From Actinomycetales bacterium (GTDB lineage Bacteria; Actinomycetota; Actinomycetes; Actinomycetales; Microbacteriaceae), in the NCBI GenBank assembly GCA_017308515.1, contig JAFKEN010000006.1, positions 292,479 through 356,478 of the forward strand: 64,000 nucleotides of DNA. The letters run 5' to 3'. The translations under genes and the position numbers were made by a program. Below, one piece after another: positions 38,583 through 47,752 of this stretch (its first letter is position 1; every line of letters begins with the position of its first letter). Under the pieces are notes generated by a model. The model saw only the letters and a list, made by a program, of their open reading frames with translations. It did not search any database and was not told the DNA's origin.

Positions 38583-38604
38583 CGCGTCCGGGGCGGGCGG
38601 CGGC

Positions 38605-38817
38605 TCAGCCGCTCTTGCGGCGGAACATGCGCTGCGTCTCGGCGCCATGCGTGCTGCCCTGGGCCTGACGACCGGTGCCGGTCGACGGGCGCGCGCCCGA
38701 GGATCCCGCCTTCTTGCGCTCGAGCGCCTCGCGGAACTTCGCCTTGATGTCGTCGGGCGCCGAGCCGTCGGCGGCCGCCGGCTTCTCGGAGCCGGACTCG
38801 GAGGATGTGCGGGCCAT
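38605..38817 (-). CDS. DUF5302 small protein
   Basis: A 70-residue polar, probably disordered protein. PDDIKAKFREALERKKAG is the conserved short helix of DUF5302, and the C-terminus ends QRMFRRKSG, both shared by actinobacterial members. The function is unknown. The start at 38817 (MARTSSESGS) fits the family; GTG six bases earlier is also in frame. It is 20 bases downstream of the CDF gene and probably co-transcribed. Confidence 0.8.
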   Translation of the reverse strand: MARTSSESGSEKPAAADGSAPDDIKAKFREALERKKAGSSGARPSTGTGRQAQGSTHGAETQRMFRRKSG

Positions 38818-38837
38818 GAGCACAGCTTGGCACGCCC

Positions 38838-39869
38838 TCAGCGCGTGCGCCGCGCGCTCGACGCGGTGAGCGGCGCGGCCGCGGGGCGCGACAGGGTCAG
38901 CACGGCCTCCGCGACCTCCGGCTCGCGCTCGAGTTCGAGTTCCAGGTCGCGGAGCCGCTCGGCGACGCGCGACTCACGGTCGTCGCCGACGAGATCCACC
39001 GCCGCGACCAGGAGCACGCGCGAGGGCCCCACGTACTCGATGTGCAGATAGGTGACGCGCTCGACCACGGCTCGCCCCTGCAGCCAGTCCAGGGCCTCGT
39101 CACGGGCCCGCTCGCTCACGACCTGGCCCAGCAGGAACGCGCGGTTGCGGGCGATGAGCACCACCGCCACCACGCCGAGCAGCACGCCGATGAGGATCGA
39201 GGCGAGAGCGTCCCACACCGGGTCCCCGGTCAGCTGATGCAGCAGCAGGCCCGACCCGGCGAGGAGGATTCCGAGGAGGGCCGCCGAGTCCTCCGCGAAC
39301 ACCGCGCGCAGCGTCGGATTCGAACTGGCGAGCACGTGGGTGAGGGTGGCGGCCGAGCGCTCACGCGCCGCGGCGCGCGCCTGCCGCAGCGCGCGCACGA
39401 AGGAGATGCCCTCGAGCACGAAGGCCGCGGCCAGCACCAGGTAGGCGACGAGGTAGTCGGCGCCGGGCTCGGCCGCGACGAGCTCGCGGATGCCGTGCTG
39501 GATCGACAGCACGGCGCCGGCGGTGAACAGCCCGAAGGCGGCGAACATGGACCAGATGTAGGCGTCCTTGCCGTAGCCGAGCGGATGCGTCGCGTCGGCC
39601 GGGCGTGCGGAACGCTTCTGCGCGAGGAACAGCAGCACCTGGTTGCCGGTGTCGGCCCAGGAGTGCGCGGCCTCGGCGACCATCGCGGCGGATGCGGTGA
39701 GCACCGCCGCGACCGACTTCGCGATCGCGATGAGCAGGTTCGCCCCCATCGCGATGAGCACAGTCGTCACGCTCTCCGACGCCTCGCCGGTGCTCGCGTC
39801 TTCGGCGCTCTCGGCGCTCTCGGCGCTCTCGGCGCGGTCCGCGGATCCGCGCTCGCCCCCGTCGCTCAT
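38838..39869 (-). CDS. Cation diffusion facilitator (CDF) metal exporter
   Basis: A 343-residue transporter. Six spans begin near residue 37 (TTVLIAMGANLLIAIAKSV), with MVAEAAHSWADTGNQVLLF near 65-83 carrying the HxxxD metal site of span 2, and EDSAALLGILLAG near 165 the second site in span 5. The cytoplasmic C-terminal domain extends from about 230. CDF proteins export Zn, Co, Mn or Fe against protons; here the H-D pattern fits zinc or related ions. ATG at 39869 follows GGAGG at five bases. The N-terminal tail holds a Ser-Ala-Glu repeat encoded by a 9-bp tandem. Confidence 0.9.
   Translation of the reverse strand: MSDGGERGSADRAESAESAESAEDASTGEASESVTTVLIAMGANLLIAIAKSVAAVLTASAAMVAEAAHSWADTGNQVLLFLAQKRSARPADATHPLGYGKDAYIWSMFAAFGLFTAGAVLSIQHGIRELVAAEPGADYLVAYLVLAAAFVLEGISFVRALRQARAAARERSAATLTHVLASSNPTLRAVFAEDSAALLGILLAGSGLLLHQLTGDPVWDALASILIGVLLGVVAVVLIARNRAFLLGQVVSERARDEALDWLQGRAVVERVTYLHIEYVGPSRVLLVAAVDLVGDDRESRVAERLRDLELELEREPEVAEAVLTLSRPAAAPLTASSARRTR
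39802..39835. repeat. 9-bp tandem repeat inside the CDF gene
   Basis: The unit TCGGCGCTC occurs in three full copies and one partial copy, encoding SAE repeats in the cytoplasmic tail of the exporter. It is a slippage-prone site, but changes by whole units keep the frame. Confidence 0.7.
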
Positions 39870-39992
39870 CGCCACCTCCGCCGACAGGCTCTCACCGTCG
39901 CGCCGCGGGCGCTGGAACGCCGGACGCGGGGAGAACGCCGACGCCGGAGCCCCGTCGAACGGGACCCCGGCGTCGGCGGGTGCGGGAGCGGC

Positions 39993-42575
39993 TCAGACCG
40001 AGGCGTGCTCCGCGCGGCGGTCCGCCGCGTCGCCAGACTCGCCCTCGGGCGCGGGGTGGGCGCCGAGCACGGGGTGGGTGCGCTCGAGAGCGGCGCCCTC
40101 GACGTCGACCTGCGGCAGGATCCGGTCGAGCCAGCGGGGGATCCACCAGGCCGCCTTCCCGAGCAGGTGCAGCAGGGCGGGCGTCAGCAGCATGCGCACG
40201 ACGAAGGCGTCGAGCAGCACGCCGAACGCGAGGCCGAAGCCGAGCGGGCGCACGTAGTCGACGTGGCTGAACACGAAGCCGCCGAACACCGAGGCCATGA
40301 TGATCGCCGCCGCAGTGACGACGGCGCGCCCGTTGCGGAACCCGGCGACGACCGCGGTGCGCGCCGGGGCGCCGTGCACATAGGCCTCGCGCATACCCGA
40401 GACGAGGAACAGCTGGTAGTCCATCGCGAGGCCGAACAGCACGCCGACCACGATGATCGGGGCGAAGTTGAGCACCGGGCCGGTGTCGTGCACGCCGAAG
40501 AGCGGGCCGAGCCAGCCCCACTGGTACACCGCGACCGTTCCGCCGAGCGCGGCCAGGAACGAGAGCACGAAGCCCGCGGTCGCGATCACCGGCACGAGGA
40601 TCGACCGGAACACCACGATGAGGATCAGCAGCGAGAGTCCAACGACCACCGCGAGGTAGAGCGGCAGCACCGAGAGCAGCTTCTCGGAGATGTCGATGTT
40701 GCCGCTGGTCTGGCCGGCGACGCCGAGATCCGCCGAGCCCGCGTCGCCCACCGAGGCGAGCGGCGACAGGTCGCGCAGGTCGTGCACGAGCTGCTCGGTC
40801 TGCTCGCTGTCGGGGCCCTCGGCGGGCACCACCTGGAAGGCGATCGTCGAGTGGTCGTCGGAGGTGCCGACCGGCGCCACCGCCGTCACGCCGTGCACCG
40901 CCATGAGGGTGTCGGCCAGGTCGGCCTCGATCCCCACGAGGTCGTCTTCGGCGATCGGCTTGTCGAACTGCGCGACCACGACGAGGGTGCCGTTCTGGCC
41001 GGGCCCGAACTCCTGGGCGACCGTGTGGTAGGCGCGGTACTCGGTCGAGGCGGGGTCGGAGGTCGCCCCGCCCGGCAGGCCGAGGCGCAGCGACAGGGCG
41101 GGGATCGCGATCACGAGCAGCGCGACGACCGCGACCACGACGGAGACCACCGCACGCAGCGTGCCCATCGGCTTCACGGGGGCCGGAGCGTGCTCGGGGG
41201 CGCCGATGCGGGCGCGGTCGCGACGGCGCAGCACGCCCATCCCGAACAGCGACAGCAGCGCGGGGGTGAGGGTGACGGCGACGAGCACCGCGATCGCGAC
41301 GCACGCGGCCCCGACGACGCCCATGACGCCGAGGAAGGGGATGCCGGTCACGAGCAGCGCGATCAGGGCCACGACCACCGTGGTGCCCGCGAACACGACC
41401 GCCGTGCCGGAGGTGCCGTTCGCGAGGGCGATCGACTCGTGCAGCTCGACACCGTCGCGCAGCTGGCGCCGGTGGCGGTTGACGATGAAGAGCGAGTAGT
41501 CGATGCCGACCGCGAGCCCGAGCATGAGGCCGAGCACCGGGGTCACCGAGGTCATGTCGACGACGCCCGAGAAGGCCATCGCGCCGGCGACCCCCACCCC
41601 GACGCCGATGAGCGAGGAGATGAGGGGCAGCATCGCCGGGCGCAGGGCGCGCAGCATGATGATCAGCACGAGCGCGGCGATGACGACGCCGGTGATCTCA
41701 CCGGGGCCGACGAGACCGTCGGTCGAGGCCGAGAGCGTCGAGGAGTAGTCGATCGTCACCCCGTCGATGTTCGCGGCGTGGAGGGCGTCGCCGACGGCGG
41801 TGCGCGTCTCGGCCTGCAGGTCGAAGAGGCTCGCGTCGAAGGCGATGGCGCCGACCGCCGTGCTGCCGTCCTTCGAGACCTGACGGATCTCGGAGGACGC
41901 GTCGACGAGGCGCTCGGCGTCGTCGAGCTTCTGCGCGTTGGCGAGCAGCTCGGCGCGCGAGTCGTCGAGCTTCGTCTGGTTCGTCTCGAGCTGCTGACGC
42001 TGCGCGTCGAGCTGGGCCTGCTGGGCGTCGAGCTGCGCGATCACCGCGTCGCCCGCGCCGGCCGCCTGCGCCTGCGCACGGGCGTCGTCGAGCTGCTGCT
42101 GCGCCTGCTGCAGCTGCGCGCGGCCGTCGTCGATCTGCTGCTGCGCGTCGTCGAGCTGGGCGCGGGCGTCGTCGAGCTGCGTCTGCTGGTCGGCGAGCTT
42201 CTGTGTGCGGTCGGCGCGGTCGGCCTCGGTCGTGAACGGGTTCGAGATGTCGGAGACGTGCGGCATGCCCGCGACGCTGTCGAGCAGGTCGCCGATGTCG
42301 CTCTTCTGCTGGTCGCTGAAGGCGCTGCCGTCGCTCGTCTGGAAGACGACGGTGCCGACGGCGCCGCCGACGCCCGGGATCTCGTTCTCGAGCACCTTCG
42401 TGACCCGGTCGGTCTCGGTGCCGGGGATGCTGAGGGTCGAGGCGAGCGAACCGCCCGCGAGCAGGAAGGCGCCGACCGCGACCGCGAGCACCGCGATCCA
42501 CGCGCCGAGGGTCAGGAGGGCCCGGCGTGCGGTGAGGGAGGTGAGGCGGGCGAGGCGGTAGAGCAGTTCGGCCAT
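39993..42575 (-). CDS. MMPL/RND-superfamily transporter with extracellular coiled coil
   Basis: An 860-residue protein with two MMPL halves. The first span is near residues 17-38; the extracytoplasmic region (about 100-250) contains a long Gln/Asp/Ala coiled coil (QLDDARAQL-type repeats). Five spans follow near 285-480 including GLAVGIDYSLFIVNRHR, the conserved RND proton-relay segment, and a matching LFGLAMDYQLFLVSGMREA is in the second half near 740. MMPL proteins export lipids or drugs. Start at 42575: the divergent TetR gene and its operators lie just upstream, which explains regulation. The longer open frame to 42701 crosses the operators. Confidence 0.9.
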   Translation of the reverse strand: MAELLYRLARLTSLTARRALLTLGAWIAVLAVAVGAFLLAGGSLASTLSIPGTETDRVTKVLENEIPGVGGAVGTVVFQTSDGSAFSDQQKSDIGDLLDSVAGMPHVSDISNPFTTEADRADRTQKLADQQTQLDDARAQLDDAQQQIDDGRAQLQQAQQQLDDARAQAQAAGAGDAVIAQLDAQQAQLDAQRQQLETNQTKLDDSRAELLANAQKLDDAERLVDASSEIRQVSKDGSTAVGAIAFDASLFDLQAETRTAVGDALHAANIDGVTIDYSSTLSASTDGLVGPGEITGVVIAALVLIIMLRALRPAMLPLISSLIGVGVGVAGAMAFSGVVDMTSVTPVLGLMLGLAVGIDYSLFIVNRHRRQLRDGVELHESIALANGTSGTAVVFAGTTVVVALIALLVTGIPFLGVMGVVGAACVAIAVLVAVTLTPALLSLFGMGVLRRRDRARIGAPEHAPAPVKPMGTLRAVVSVVVAVVALLVIAIPALSLRLGLPGGATSDPASTEYRAYHTVAQEFGPGQNGTLVVVAQFDKPIAEDDLVGIEADLADTLMAVHGVTAVAPVGTSDDHSTIAFQVVPAEGPDSEQTEQLVHDLRDLSPLASVGDAGSADLGVAGQTSGNIDISEKLLSVLPLYLAVVVGLSLLILIVVFRSILVPVIATAGFVLSFLAALGGTVAVYQWGWLGPLFGVHDTGPVLNFAPIIVVGVLFGLAMDYQLFLVSGMREAYVHGAPARTAVVAGFRNGRAVVTAAAIIMASVFGGFVFSHVDYVRPLGFGLAFGVLLDAFVVRMLLTPALLHLLGKAAWWIPRWLDRILPQVDVEGAALERTHPVLGAHPAPEGESGDAADRRAEHASV

Positions 42576-42655
42576 GGGATCCGTCCGGGGCAGGTGACGG
42601 GCGGGCCCGTCGCGTCGGTGAGGGAGGCGCGCCGTCGAGCCGAATGCGACGTTAT

Positions 42656-42687
42656 CCGACACATGTCGGAAATCCGACAGATGTCGG
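42656..42687. promoter_or_regulatory. Tandem TetR operators between the MMPL and tetR genes
   Basis: Two 14-mers, CCGACACATGTCGG (42656-42669) and CCGACAGATGTCGG (42674-42687), each an inverted repeat CCGACA/TGTCGG around two bases, 18 bases apart start to start. They sit in the 155-base gap between the divergent genes. Confidence 0.8.
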
Positions 42688-42718
42688 CAAATGCCCAGCA
42701 ACTGTTCACCGAGCGGGC

Positions 42719-42724
42719 CAGAAT
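42719..42724 (+). promoter_or_regulatory. Candidate -10 hexamer for leaderless tetR
   Basis: CAGAAT with exactly six bases to ATG; the paired operators lie 32-63 bases upstream, over the expected -35 region. Confidence 0.45.
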
Positions 42725-42730
42725 CGAGCC

Positions 42731-43294
42731 ATGGACCCCCGCGTCGCCCGCACCCGCGAGCGGCTGCAGACCGCCCTCTTCGACCTCGCGCGCGAGCGCC
42801 CGCTCGAGGAGATCACCGTCGCCGACATCGCCGACCGTGCCGAGGTCAACCGCAGCACCTTCTACCAGCACTACTCCGACAAGGACGTGCTGCTCGCCGA
42901 CGCGCTCGACGCCGTCGCCGAGACGGCGGGCGCCGCCCTGCCCGAGCGCATCCCGGTCGGCGGCGAGCCGCCGCTCGCGCTGCGGGTCTTCCTCGAGCAC
43001 CTCGACGAGAACGCCGAGCTCTACCGCCAGCTGATCGCCGAACGCGGGGCCGGCGCCGGCGGCGCCCGGCTCGGCGCCCGCATCGAGCGCATCGTGCTCG
43101 ACGCCCTCCCGCGCGCGGATCGCGGGCTCGAGTACGAGATCCCCCCCGACGTCATCGCGGCGAGCGTCGCCGGCTCGGTGCTCGGGGTGCTCCGCGCCTG
43201 GCTCGCGCGCGATCCGCGGCCCTCGGTCGACGTCGCGGTCAGCTGGGTGTGGCGCTCGCTCCTGGGCCCCGGCGACGGCGGCTCGCGGGGTTGA
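42731..43294 (+). CDS. TetR-family repressor of the divergent MMPL transporter
   Basis: A 187-residue regulator. TRERLQTALFDLARERPLEEITVADIADRAEVNRSTFYQHYSDKDVL (residues 8-54) is the TetR helix-turn-helix; the C-terminal helical domain would bind an unknown ligand. Two near-identical palindromes lie between it and the MMPL gene, so it most likely represses both. Its last 56 bases overlap in antisense with the end of the GPH symporter gene. Confidence 0.92.
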   Translation: MDPRVARTRERLQTALFDLARERPLEEITVADIADRAEVNRSTFYQHYSDKDVLLADALDAVAETAGAALPERIPVGGEPPLALRVFLEHLDENAELYRQLIAERGAGAGGARLGARIERIVLDALPRADRGLEYEIPPDVIAASVAGSVLGVLRAWLARDPRPSVDVAVSWVWRSLLGPGDGGSRG

Positions 43295-44657
43295 GCGAGC
43301 TCCGGGCGTCGCGCCCGACCCGCACGAAGAGGAACGGGATCGCCGAGAGCAGGCAGCTGACCGCCGGCACGAGGCTGATGCCCGCGAACACGCCGTCCTG
43401 CATCGCGGGCGTGACGGCCACCCCGTCCTGGTAGCCGGTCGCGACGACCACGAGCCCGAAGGCGAGAACCGAGAGCGCTCCCATGATCTTCGAGACGAAG
43501 GTGAGCGAGGCGAAGGAGATGCCGTCGTTGCGGATGCCGGTGCGAGCCTCGGCGTCGTCGACGGCATCCGCGATCATCGTCGTCTGCACGACGACGAAGA
43601 CCCCCAGCGTCAGCCCGCTCAGGAAGATCACGACGACGACCGCGACGAGGTCGCGCCACCCGACGTACCAGAGCGCCGTGTAGACGGCCGCCGCCACGAG
43701 CGAGCTGCCGACCATGAGCGCGCGCGCCGAGACCGCCCGCAGCACGAACGGCGTCAGGAACGCCGCGATGACGAGCCCGGCGATGATCGCGCCGCCGACG
43801 AGCGTGAAGGCGCCCTCGTCGTCGTAGGCGACGACGACGAACACCGCGCCGCCCGCCTGCACGATCTGGCGGCCGAAGCCGAGGATCGAGCCGAGCAGGA
43901 TCAGCAGCAGCGGGGTGTTGCGCAGCAGCGCGCCGAACAGCTCGCGCATCCGCAGCGGCCGGGAGGCCGCCTCGGAGGCGCGCTCCCGCGGCACCGCGAA
44001 GGCGAGCAGGTAGAGGGCCATGCCGAGCGCGACGGTGAGGGCGACCGCGAGGGTCCAGCCGGATCCGGTGGTCTCCTCCCCGCCGCTCAGCGCGTGGGCG
44101 AGCCACGGCAGGCCGAGCGTCACGAGGCCGAGCGAGATCGCGCCGAAGGCGCGCACGTTGCCGATCACCCGGGCGCGCGAGCGCGGCTCGGGGAACGCCG
44201 AGCCGATGAGGCCCCAGAACGGCACGTCGCACGCCGTGTAGGCCAGGCCCCACAGGAGGTAGACGACCGCGAAGAACACGAGCTGGCCCGCCTCGGGCCC
44301 CTCGGGCACCGCGAAGAGCAGCGCCGTGAGCACGGCGACCGGCGCGGCCGAGAAGAGGATGTAGGGCCGCATCTTGCCCCACCGCGTGCGGGTCATGTCG
44401 ACGAGGGAGCCCATGATCGGGTCGGTGATCGCGTCGATCACCTTCGCGAGGGTCAGCACCACGGTGACGACCGCGATACCGGCGCTCGAGATGCCGACGT
44501 ACTGGATGAGGTAGGCCAGCAGGAACGTCGTGACGATCGTGAGCACGGCGTTCTGCCCGAACCCGGCGGCGACGACCGCGACGGCCTGCGCGCGGGCCGA
44601 GGGCGCCGGCCGCCGGGGATCGGTCGCAGCGGGGGATCCCGCGGTCGTCGCGCTCAT
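43239..44657 (-). CDS. GPH-family sugar:cation symporter
   Basis: A 472-residue transporter with 12 predicted spans. DPIMGSLVDMTRTRWGKMRPYILFSA near residues 75-100 is the motif of the glycoside-pentoside-hexuronide family (D-P-x-x-G, RWGK-RP). It imports a glycoside with sodium or protons. ATG at 44657 overlaps the alpha-mannosidase stop as ATGA, so the two genes are coupled and the cargo is probably a mannoside. A further open frame upstream of 44657 is antisense or out-of-frame with the mannosidase and is not part of it. Confidence 0.88.
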   Translation of the reverse strand: MSATTAGSPAATDPRRPAPSARAQAVAVVAAGFGQNAVLTIVTTFLLAYLIQYVGISSAGIAVVTVVLTLAKVIDAITDPIMGSLVDMTRTRWGKMRPYILFSAAPVAVLTALLFAVPEGPEAGQLVFFAVVYLLWGLAYTACDVPFWGLIGSAFPEPRSRARVIGNVRAFGAISLGLVTLGLPWLAHALSGGEETTGSGWTLAVALTVALGMALYLLAFAVPRERASEAASRPLRMRELFGALLRNTPLLLILLGSILGFGRQIVQAGGAVFVVVAYDDEGAFTLVGGAIIAGLVIAAFLTPFVLRAVSARALMVGSSLVAAAVYTALWYVGWRDLVAVVVVIFLSGLTLGVFVVVQTTMIADAVDDAEARTGIRNDGISFASLTFVSKIMGALSVLAFGLVVVATGYQDGVAVTPAMQDGVFAGISLVPAVSCLLSAIPFLFVRVGRDARSSLNPASRRRRGPGASATPS

Positions 44658-47641
44658 GCTGCGGCCGCCAGCCGGATCGTCGCGATCTCGAAGGGCCCGA
44701 GCTCGAGCGCGTCGAGATCGACCGCGCCGAGGTCGCGCTCGAGCAGGTCGGTGCGGCGCGCGCCGGCGTGGGCCCGGTCGACGGTGAGCCGCACGGTCGT
44801 CGCGCGCCCGAGGCGCTCGACCACCCGCAGCACGATGCCGTCGCCGTCCTCGGCGGGCTTGATGGTCTCCACGAGCACCCCCGGATCGTCGACGCGGAGC
44901 CCGGCGTCGAACCGGGTGCCCGGCGCCGCGAGCCGCAGCGGGCTCGCGACCGAGGCCGCCGCGCGCAGCACGCCGACGAGGTCGTCGGGCGCCGAGGGGC
45001 GCATCGCGTAGACGAACTCGTGCTCGCCGCGGTCGGCGGTGCGGTCGGGGAAGGTCGGCGCGCGCAGCAGGTTGAGGCTCAGCAGGCCGTCCTTGGCGCG
45101 GTGCCCGTACTTGCTGTCGTTGAGCACGGCGAACATCGCCGCGTCGTCGCGGGTCGCGATCCACCGGTGCGCGCAGACCTCGAACTGGGCCTGCTCGACG
45201 CTGTCGCGCTCCGTCATCGTGCGCGCGAGGTGGCCGAACTGGATCTCGCAGAGCGCCTCGTCGCCGTGGTGGGCGGGGCGGAAGTCGGCGCGGAGCATCC
45301 GATGGTTCTCGTGCCAGTCGACGCGCGTGACGAAGCGCACCAGGTCGCTGCCCGCCTCGAGGATCACGCGCTGCTCGAGCGTCGACCGCCCGAACCGGAA
45401 GCGGTGGGTGCGCGAGACCGTGGGGCCGTCGATCGCGGTGGCGACCTCCACGGGGCGCAGCACCCGCGGCTGGCGCCGGAGGTAGCCGCGACCGATGTCC
45501 CACGCGTCCCACGGGAACTGGTACGGATCGCGGTGCAGCACGAGCCGGTTGAGGCCGTCGCGCGCGTGCTCGCGGCCGTCGGCGTCGCGGCAGGAGACGA
45601 TCTCGCCGCTCGGGCCGAACCGCAGGGTGAGCAGGCCGTTGCCGAGGGTGTCGCCGTCGGCGTGCAGGGCGGCGACGCCGGCCTCGTCGGCCTCGAGCGG
45701 GGTGAGGGCCGCCGAGGCGTAGGGCTCCGCCTCGGCGCGGTACCAGCGCCCGTCGACGGCGAGGTGCTCGCGGCGCGGCACCGGGGAGAGGTTGAGGGCG
45801 ACGGCGGGGCCGGGGTCGCCCGTTGCGACGGGGGGCTCGCCGGGGTCGCCCGTCGCGGCGGGCGCGAGGGTCGCGATCCGCTGCGCCGTGTACTCCGCGA
45901 GGTCGGCGAGCACGCGCTGGGCGGTCTCGACCTGCTCGCGGCTGACCCGCGCGATCGAGGAGCCCGGCAGGATGTCGTGGAACTGCCCCAGCAGAGTGTC
46001 GCGCCAGTGCGGCTCGAACCGCGCGCGCGGGTCGTCGCCGGTGAGCGCGGCGAGGGCCTCGGCGTCGTGCAGGGCGTTCTCGACGAGCCGGTTGTGCCGC
46101 TTGATCTGCGCGTTCGTCGTGTAGGTGCCCTGGTGGGCCTCGAGGTAGAGCTCGCCGTGATGGGTGTGCGGCACGTCGAGGGTCGCGAGGTGGCGGAAGA
46201 AGTCCTGCGCGCGCGCGAAGCGCACCCGCGGCAGGCCGCGCAGGTCGTGCTCGCGCGCGAGCAGCTCGTGGTGGATCTCGCCCGGCCCGCCGCCGCCGTC
46301 GCCCGAACCGAAGACGAGCAGCGCGGCGCCGAGGGCGCGCTCGGGGTACTTCGCGATGCCGGTGAGCAGGTTGTCGGCCGCGCCGCGCGAGTTGTAGTCG
46401 CCCTCCGGCGGCATGTGCACGAGCACGGTGGAGCCGTCGATGCCGGCCCAGTGGAAGCTGCGGTGCGGGAAGTCGTTGACGGTGTTCCAGGCGAGCTTGA
46501 TGGTCTGGAACCACTCCATGCCGGTGCCCCGCAGGATCTGCGGGAGGTTGCCCGAGTAGCCGAAGGTGTCGGGCAGCCAGCACAGCCGCAGCGCCTCGTC
46601 GTCGAGGCCGAACTCCTCCTGCAGGAACCGCCGCCCGACGACGGCCTGTCGCACGAGGGATTCCCCGGACGGCATATTCGTGTCGGTCTCGACCCAGAAC
46701 GAGCCCTGCAGCTCGAGCCGGCCGGCCGCGACCGCCTCCTTCATGCGCGCGAACAGCGCCGGGTGGCGCTCCTTCATCCAGAGCATCTGCTGCGGCTGGC
46801 TCGTGCCGTAGACGTAGCCGGGCCGATCCTCGATCGAGTTCAGCTGGCGCACGTAGGTGCGGGCCGACTTGCGGCGCGTCTCGCGCAGCGGCCAGAGCCA
46901 CGCCATGTCGAGGTGGCCGTGGCCGACGGCCCAGTACTCGACGTCCGACTCGGATCGCGCGGCGAGCGGCGCAGAGAGCTCGGCTCGGGCGGCGGCCGGG
47001 TCGCCGCGACGGAAGGCCGCCCACGCGCGGTCGAGGTGCGCGCGCAGCTCGCGTTCGAGATCCGCGTCGTCGGTCGCCGCCGCGAGCGCCCACAGGGTCA
47101 GATAGTCGTAGTAGAGGCCGTAGACGGTCTCGTCGCGCCGGGCGAGCCGAGCGCCGCGGAAGCGGCCCGTGCCGACCGGGTAGATGATGAAGCCGGTGTG
47201 GTTGACGTCGAGGTAAAGCTCGAGCGGGCCGGGCCGCAGATCGACCCGCCGCACCGGCCGCTCCCGGCCGGCGCTGTGCGGCAGGTCGCCCTGCTGGAAC
47301 ACGGTCGTGATCCCGTCGAGCTCGCGCCCCGCGGCGTCGTAGACGAGCGCCTCGCCGCGCAGGCCGACGAGCACGTGCGCGTCGGAGGCCCCCTCGGGGA
47401 CGGTGCCGGTGATCCGCAGCCACGCGCAGTCGAGTACGCCGCCCCATGCGGCGCCGTCGCGCAGCGGGCGGAACGCGCCGCGATCGAGCCGGGCGAAGGG
47501 GATCGGCTCGCTCGAGCGCACGATCTCGGCCCGCAGCGGCGCCAGCGTGCGGTAGACGCCCCGGCCGATGCGGCGCAGGCGGGCGGCCTGACGGGGCTCG
47601 CGGGCGCGCAGACCGAGGAGGAAGAAGAGGAACTCCCGCAC
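44654..47641 (-). CDS. GH38 alpha-mannosidase
   Basis: A 995-residue enzyme. An N-terminal beta domain (residues 1-245) precedes the GH38 barrel, which begins VGHGHLDMAWLWPLRETRRK near 250 (zinc His and Asp) and includes WLPDTFGYSGNLPQIL near 360, whose Asp is the expected nucleophile, and DGSTVLVHMPPEGDY near 425. The C-terminal beta domains run from about 600. It cuts alpha-mannosides, probably in the cytoplasm since no signal peptide is seen. GTG at 47641 has a GAGGGGG run about seven bases upstream; TACAGT about 50 bases upstream is a candidate -10. The GPH symporter is coupled downstream. Confidence 0.9.
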   Translation of the reverse strand: MREFLFFLLGLRAREPRQAARLRRIGRGVYRTLAPLRAEIVRSSEPIPFARLDRGAFRPLRDGAAWGGVLDCAWLRITGTVPEGASDAHVLVGLRGEALVYDAAGRELDGITTVFQQGDLPHSAGRERPVRRVDLRPGPLELYLDVNHTGFIIYPVGTGRFRGARLARRDETVYGLYYDYLTLWALAAATDDADLERELRAHLDRAWAAFRRGDPAAARAELSAPLAARSESDVEYWAVGHGHLDMAWLWPLRETRRKSARTYVRQLNSIEDRPGYVYGTSQPQQMLWMKERHPALFARMKEAVAAGRLELQGSFWVETDTNMPSGESLVRQAVVGRRFLQEEFGLDDEALRLCWLPDTFGYSGNLPQILRGTGMEWFQTIKLAWNTVNDFPHRSFHWAGIDGSTVLVHMPPEGDYNSRGAADNLLTGIAKYPERALGAALLVFGSGDGGGGPGEIHHELLAREHDLRGLPRVRFARAQDFFRHLATLDVPHTHHGELYLEAHQGTYTTNAQIKRHNRLVENALHDAEALAALTGDDPRARFEPHWRDTLLGQFHDILPGSSIARVSREQVETAQRVLADLAEYTAQRIATLAPAATGDPGEPPVATGDPGPAVALNLSPVPRREHLAVDGRWYRAEAEPYASAALTPLEADEAGVAALHADGDTLGNGLLTLRFGPSGEIVSCRDADGREHARDGLNRLVLHRDPYQFPWDAWDIGRGYLRRQPRVLRPVEVATAIDGPTVSRTHRFRFGRSTLEQRVILEAGSDLVRFVTRVDWHENHRMLRADFRPAHHGDEALCEIQFGHLARTMTERDSVEQAQFEVCAHRWIATRDDAAMFAVLNDSKYGHRAKDGLLSLNLLRAPTFPDRTADRGEHEFVYAMRPSAPDDLVGVLRAAASVASPLRLAAPGTRFDAGLRVDDPGVLVETIKPAEDGDGIVLRVVERLGRATTVRLTVDRAHAGARRTDLLERDLGAVDLDALELGPFEIATIRLAAAA

Positions 47642-47740
47642 CTGCCGCCCCCTCGTCCGACCCCGCCGGCGTCGAGGGCGCGGTACTGCACACTGTAGGC
47701 CGCGCGGCGCCCCACGTCGGACGCGGCGCGGACGCGGCGC

Positions 47741-47746
47741 TAGCGT
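47741..47746 (+). promoter_or_regulatory. Candidate -10 hexamer for the leaderless GNAT gene
   Basis: TAGCGT with exactly six bases to the GTG at 47753. Confidence 0.5.
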
Positions 47747-47752
47747 GGTGGG

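Noticed and set aside
42576-42701. N-terminal extension of the MMPL gene
   Set aside because: It would run through the TetR operators and has no membrane or conserved sequence; the start at 42575 fits the family.
39042-43034. 1330-codon open frame on the plus strand
   Set aside because: Antisense to the CDF and MMPL genes; its composition (Arg/His/Glu/Asp-rich, no domains) is that of a GC-rich shadow frame.
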